A DNA stretch of 64,000 nucleotides from assembly GCA_009744235.1 (NCBI GenBank), contig WPHV01000013.1:1-64000 (forward strand), given 5' to 3'. The stretch is from Gillisella vitis (GTDB lineage: Bacteria; Pseudomonadota; Alphaproteobacteria; Rhizobiales; Rhizobiaceae). This document shows, in pieces, positions 60,942 through 64,000 of the stretch. The notes under the pieces were generated by a model. That model worked only from the letters and a program-made list of their open reading frames with translations. It was not told the origin of the DNA and made no database searches. A program made the translations under genes and the position numbers. How positions within the stretch are numbered: position 1 is the first letter of the stretch; each line of letters opens with the position of its first letter.

Positions 60942-62425
60942 GGAGCTGCCTCCCAAGGTCCGGAGACGGGTGAGGGAGCGACGCGGTCGACCGCGATGGA
61001 CGGCCCGAGGCTCGCAAGCCGCTCGTAGTCCGCGCGAGCATGGATAAAGAGTGAGCGAGCGACTGCCGCGATCAGGCGGGGCAGTGCGATCGCGGCGCTG
61101 CCGATATCGCCAGCATGGATGCCGTGACTGATGATCGCCGCGAAGGTATAGACATGGATACGCTTAAGCCATGGCGCCGAACCAGGCTCTATCTCCTGCA
61201 ATTCAAAACCTTTCCCAAGATAGGGATGCGAAGACCAGCCGCTTTCCCTCTCCGCCGCCGCAACGCGGTCTTGCCAGAGGAGAATGTGGGGAGCCGCGGC
61301 GGTCAGTTCCGGCCGGGCATAAACGTTTTGCCTATAGCCGGTCGCGGCAATGACCGTGTCCAGCATTATATCGCCCGTCGTCGTTCTCGCTACGATATCG
61401 TCGCCAAGAGCTACAATCTGTTCTGCCGCAACGTTGAAATGGAGATAGTGGTTCGGATGCTGGCAGGCCCGGGCGATGGCCGCATCCGGCGCGGAGCTGC
61501 GTCGCCGGCGCTCCAAAATCAAACGCCATCGCATTGCATCATCGAATTCCGGAAAGAACAGCTTGTCAGCCGAGGGTCTGGCGGCAGCCTGATCGTTGGC
61601 CTCTACGAGATCGCCGTGTCGGACGAATTGATGCACACTCGCTGCACCATGTTCCAGCGCGACAGCCGCTGCGTCGAACGCGGAGGCGGCCGCTCCGACC
61701 ACACCCACGCTCAAGCCGCGAAGGCTAGCGAAATTAATGAGGTCGTTCGTGTGGACAAGGCGGTCGGGAGGAAGAGTGTGGGAAAGAACCGACGGTATAT
61801 AGGGTTCGCCCAAGCCGTCCAGGCCAGTTGCCAGTACGATCGTCTGTGTTGACAGATCTATCACGCCCTTGTCCTGCAGTTCAAAGCGCAGATTGAGCGG
61901 TGCGTTTTCGGCGTCCGAACGCGGATCGATCGAAATCAGGCGATGCTGCCATCGCACGTCGATCCCCGCCGTTTCGCGATACCAGTTGAGATAGTCGAGC
62001 CAGACGGTGCGGGGTATTTCCGCCATTGCGGCAAATGCGGCGTCACCATGAAGCGCAACGTACCAGTGCTCGAATGTCAGTTCAGGGATGCCCTGTTCGA
62101 GACCGGTAAATCCCTTGCCCGCGCGAAGCGTGTGCATCCTGGCTATGGTATTCCAGACGCCCGCTGTTTCCGGCGTGGCGGCATCGAAAACCTGCACCCG
62201 TCGGATGCCGGCACGGCGCAGTCCAAACGCAATGGCAACACCACTCTGACCACCGCCGATGACGGCAACGTCCATATCTGTGGCGACCGGAGCAACCCAA
62301 TCCAGAGTGACCGGTTCGAGCTGCGCGATTGCGCGACGCGTCTGTTCACTGAGCTGGTTGAGACGCTCTTGCGACACCGTTCTCCCGCTTGATCGGCCCG
62401 ACGCGATTTTTTGTTGAACTGTCAT
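60938..62425 (-). CDS. FAD/NAD(P)H-dependent monooxygenase (FMO/BVMO-like)
   Basis: A 495-aa flavoprotein. FAD-binding Rossmann motif DVAVIGGGQSGVAIAFGL near residues 52-69, a second nucleotide-binding segment LSVGVVGAAASAFDAAAVAL near 240, and ATGYRQNVY near 370, the ATG(Y/F) motif of class B flavin monooxygenases and related oxidoreductases. It likely oxygenates a nitrogen or sulfur centre. It is in the same operon as two luciferase-like oxygenases and the peptide-type transporter. Confidence 0.8.
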   Translation of the reverse strand: MTVQQKIASGRSSGRTVSQERLNQLSEQTRRAIAQLEPVTLDWVAPVATDMDVAVIGGGQSGVAIAFGLRRAGIRRVQVFDAATPETAGVWNTIARMHTLRAGKGFTGLEQGIPELTFEHWYVALHGDAAFAAMAEIPRTVWLDYLNWYRETAGIDVRWQHRLISIDPRSDAENAPLNLRFELQDKGVIDLSTQTIVLATGLDGLGEPYIPSVLSHTLPPDRLVHTNDLINFASLRGLSVGVVGAAASAFDAAAVALEHGAASVHQFVRHGDLVEANDQAAARPSADKLFFPEFDDAMRWRLILERRRRSSAPDAAIARACQHPNHYLHFNVAAEQIVALGDDIVARTTTGDIMLDTVIAATGYRQNVYARPELTAAAPHILLWQDRVAAAERESGWSSHPYLGKGFELQEIEPGSAPWLKRIHVYTFAAIISHGIHAGDIGSAAIALPRLIAAVARSLFIHARADYERLASLGPSIAVDRVAPSPVSGPWEAAP

Positions 62426-62435
62426 CTCATCACCC

Positions 62436-63662
62436 CTAGAGCCGCAAACCGGCTGCCCGCATCAGCGGGAGAACGGTTCGTCCGAAATGGGTGAGGTCGG
62501 GCAGGTAGTCGAAGAAGGAGATGTGGAAACCGTCCACTCCTTCGGCATGCAAAGCGGCAAGCTGTTCGACGATCCGTTGAGGCGAGCCGACGAGCCGGAC
62601 ATTCCCCCCGACAGCGATCGCATCGACCGAGTTTACATCGTTGCTCTTCGCCCACGCCTGCGCGTCGCTGACCAGCCGTTTGTCGAAATCCTTCGTGTCA
62701 GCAATGTTATGCAGCCCGCCGACATTCCTCTGCTCGACGGCGGCAACAATCGCGCCATAGTATTCCTGAGCTTCCTGATCCGTGTCGCGACAGACGATGA
62801 TTGGATTGAGGATGACGCGGATTGTGCGCCCGTTTCGAGCCGCAGCTGCCTTGACGGTGGCGGTATGGGCGCCGAGCGACGCCCGCGCTGCCTCGAAACT
62901 GCCCCCGCCGGGGCTAGTGACAAAGACGATATCCGATTGCCGCGCAGCGAAGTCTATGCCGGCGGGCGAGCCTGTCGCGCTGATCAGAAGGGGTCGGCCG
63001 AAACGCGGCTTCGGCGTGATGAAGCCCTCTTTGATCCGCCATGGCGATTTACCGGAAAAGGTGACGGGCTCGTCCGAGCGCCACAATGCCTTCAGCGCAT
63101 TGACGAATTCGTCGGCGAGCCTGTACCGCTGATCGTGCTCGATCTGCGAGCCGCCGAACATCTCGTGTTCAATCCGGCGATGACCGGTCACGACATTGAG
63201 GCCCCAGCGGCCATTTGTGATGTGATCGAGGGTGGCGCCGGCGCGCGCCAGATGAAGCGGGTGCCAAGGTCCATACAGGATATGCACGGTCGATGCGAGC
63301 AGGATATTCTTCGTCTCTGTCGCCAGCGCAGCCATGGTGACGAAGGGGTCGAGAGAGGTGCCGTTCAGTACTTCGCCGAACCCGCCTTTCGGAAGCCATT
63401 GCGACAGTCCAAAGACGATGTCGAAGCCGAGTTCGTCAGCGATTCGTACGAGGTTGCGGTTGTAGCCGAAATCCCATGACGTCGTGCGTGGCAGATGCGA
63501 CGCACTCCAGCCACCGGCATTGAGTGGCAGAAAGAGGCCGAGCATCGTCGGCTGCCGGAAGATGCGCGCGACTGGGCTTTCGTCAAAATCAGCGGGTGAC
63601 GGGACCGGATCGTTCTGCGTTAGTTCCGTGGATGTGAGCGTGTGGTGAGGGTCGCGCGTCAT
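62436..63662 (-). CDS. LLM-class flavin-dependent oxygenase (SfnG/alkanesulfonate-monooxygenase-like)
   Basis: A 408-aa bacterial-luciferase-like protein. Typical segments: MLGLFLPLNAGGW, WDFGYNRNLVRIADELGFD, LASTVHILYGPWHPLHLARAGATLDHITNGRWGLNVVTG, and ISATGSPAGIDFAARQSD. The family uses FMNH2 and O2 to oxidise small organosulfur or similar molecules. Its ATG overlaps the stop of the upstream LLM gene (ATGA, 63659-63662), and the FMO gene follows 10 bp later. Confidence 0.87.
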   Translation of the reverse strand: MTRDPHHTLTSTELTQNDPVPSPADFDESPVARIFRQPTMLGLFLPLNAGGWSASHLPRTTSWDFGYNRNLVRIADELGFDIVFGLSQWLPKGGFGEVLNGTSLDPFVTMAALATETKNILLASTVHILYGPWHPLHLARAGATLDHITNGRWGLNVVTGHRRIEHEMFGGSQIEHDQRYRLADEFVNALKALWRSDEPVTFSGKSPWRIKEGFITPKPRFGRPLLISATGSPAGIDFAARQSDIVFVTSPGGGSFEAARASLGAHTATVKAAAARNGRTIRVILNPIIVCRDTDQEAQEYYGAIVAAVEQRNVGGLHNIADTKDFDKRLVSDAQAWAKSNDVNSVDAIAVGGNVRLVGSPQRIVEQLAALHAEGVDGFHISFFDYLPDLTHFGRTVLPLMRAAGLRL

Positions 63663-64000
63663 TCACCGAGCCCCAGGTTTCCGCGCAATGTGCTGTGCCG
63701 ATATTCCGACCGGAAGATGCCACGTCGCTGCAGGATGGGGATGACGCTTTCCGTAAACGAACTGAAGCCATCGGGAAAATGCGTGGCGCTGACATTGAAG
63801 CCGTCAGCCGCACCGCTGCGGAACCACAACTCAATCTCATCGGCGACCTTCTCTGGCGTCCCGGCAATAAAGCGGTTGCGTCCCTGCGAACTGAGCAGGA
63901 TTTCCCGCAGCGTCGCGCCGGGCCGCCGCTCGATCATCTGCCAGGTGGATTCCGAAATCCCGGTTGAAACCGCAGGTGTGAAGTCAGCCTGAGCGCGGGT
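63659..64000 (-). CDS. LLM-class flavin-dependent monooxygenase (NtaA/SnaA/DszA type), 5' end beyond window
   Basis: The C-terminal ~113 residues are visible: FIAGTPEKVADEIELWFRSGAADGFNVSATHFPDGFSSFTESVIPILQRRGIFRSEY followed by TLRGNLGL, the typical end of nitrilotriacetate/DszA-like monooxygenases. The frame is open to the window edge. It is first in the visible operon and overlaps the second LLM gene by 4 bp. The reaction cannot be specified beyond FMNH2-dependent oxygenation. Confidence 0.85.
   Translation of the reverse strand, partial: TRAQADFTPAVSTGISESTWQMIERRPGATLREILLSSQGRNRFIAGTPEKVADEIELWFRSGAADGFNVSATHFPDGFSSFTESVIPILQRRGIFRSEYRHSTLRGNLGLGE

Noticed and set aside
1..64000. CRISPR arrays, tRNA or rRNA genes, vir genes and T-DNA borders
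   Set aside because: Looked for regularly spaced repeats, tRNA-like cloverleaf ends and characteristic genes on both strands; none was recognised by reading.

Overview
This window looks like part of an opine-catabolic or Ti-type plasmid from an Agrobacterium/Rhizobium-group alphaproteobacterium. Two things point there. First, a repABC replication/partition unit (31722-35731) lies divergent from a quorum-sensing synthase plus a complete trb conjugation operon (21071-31375), with tra-box dyads between them, which is the classical Ti-plasmid arrangement. Second, an operon with the gene order and families of the agrocinopine (acc) locus fills most of 6796-17506. No vir genes, T-DNA or rRNA/tRNA genes were seen.

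Layout. 1-6652 holds minus-strand sugar and phosphate genes: sucrose phosphorylase (cut by the window edge), an aldose epimerase, a Na/Pi-type transporter with a PhoU domain, a DUF4432 epimerase-like protein, a TIM-barrel isomerase and a Nudix hydrolase. 6796-15463 is an acc-like operon read right to left: accR, accA, two ATPases, two permeases, two different GDPD phosphodiesterases and an IMPase-type phosphatase. 15464-18153 carries a partial second copy of the same module: a decayed accB fragment, a second intact accA and an accR truncated by an IS3-family element (18154-19829). Beyond the IS lie the 3' end of an amino-acid-type ABC permease and its ATPase.

21071-31375 is traI-trbBCDEJKLFGHI. 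31376-31721 is the shared regulatory region. 31722-35731 is repA, a small coupled ORF carrying two parS-like palindromes, repB, an antisense-RNA region and repC. 35740-47086 is an accessory zone. It contains a serine recombinase and Fic pair with an array of short operators, a RHE_PE00001-like protein, a metallopeptidase followed by a helicase-nuclease (candidate defence pair), and a RES/Xre toxin-antitoxin operon with a possible PD-(D/E)XK third gene. Small unknown genes and a frameshifted one follow.

47106-48992 is a divergent LysR/PhzF pair. 49413-53348 is a sugar-type ABC transporter whose ATPase has altered catalytic motifs. 53481-64000 is a minus-strand run of flavin-dependent oxygenases, a peptide/opine-type ABC transporter and an AHL-lactonase-family hydrolase, possibly for an organosulfur or amine-type compound.

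Inferred physiology: AccA/AccB-E import a sugar phosphodiester opine, GDPD enzymes split it, the phosphatase releases the pentose, and sucrose phosphorylase uses the sucrose half. TraI would make the acyl-homoserine lactone controlling trb and repABC, but no traR is visible here.
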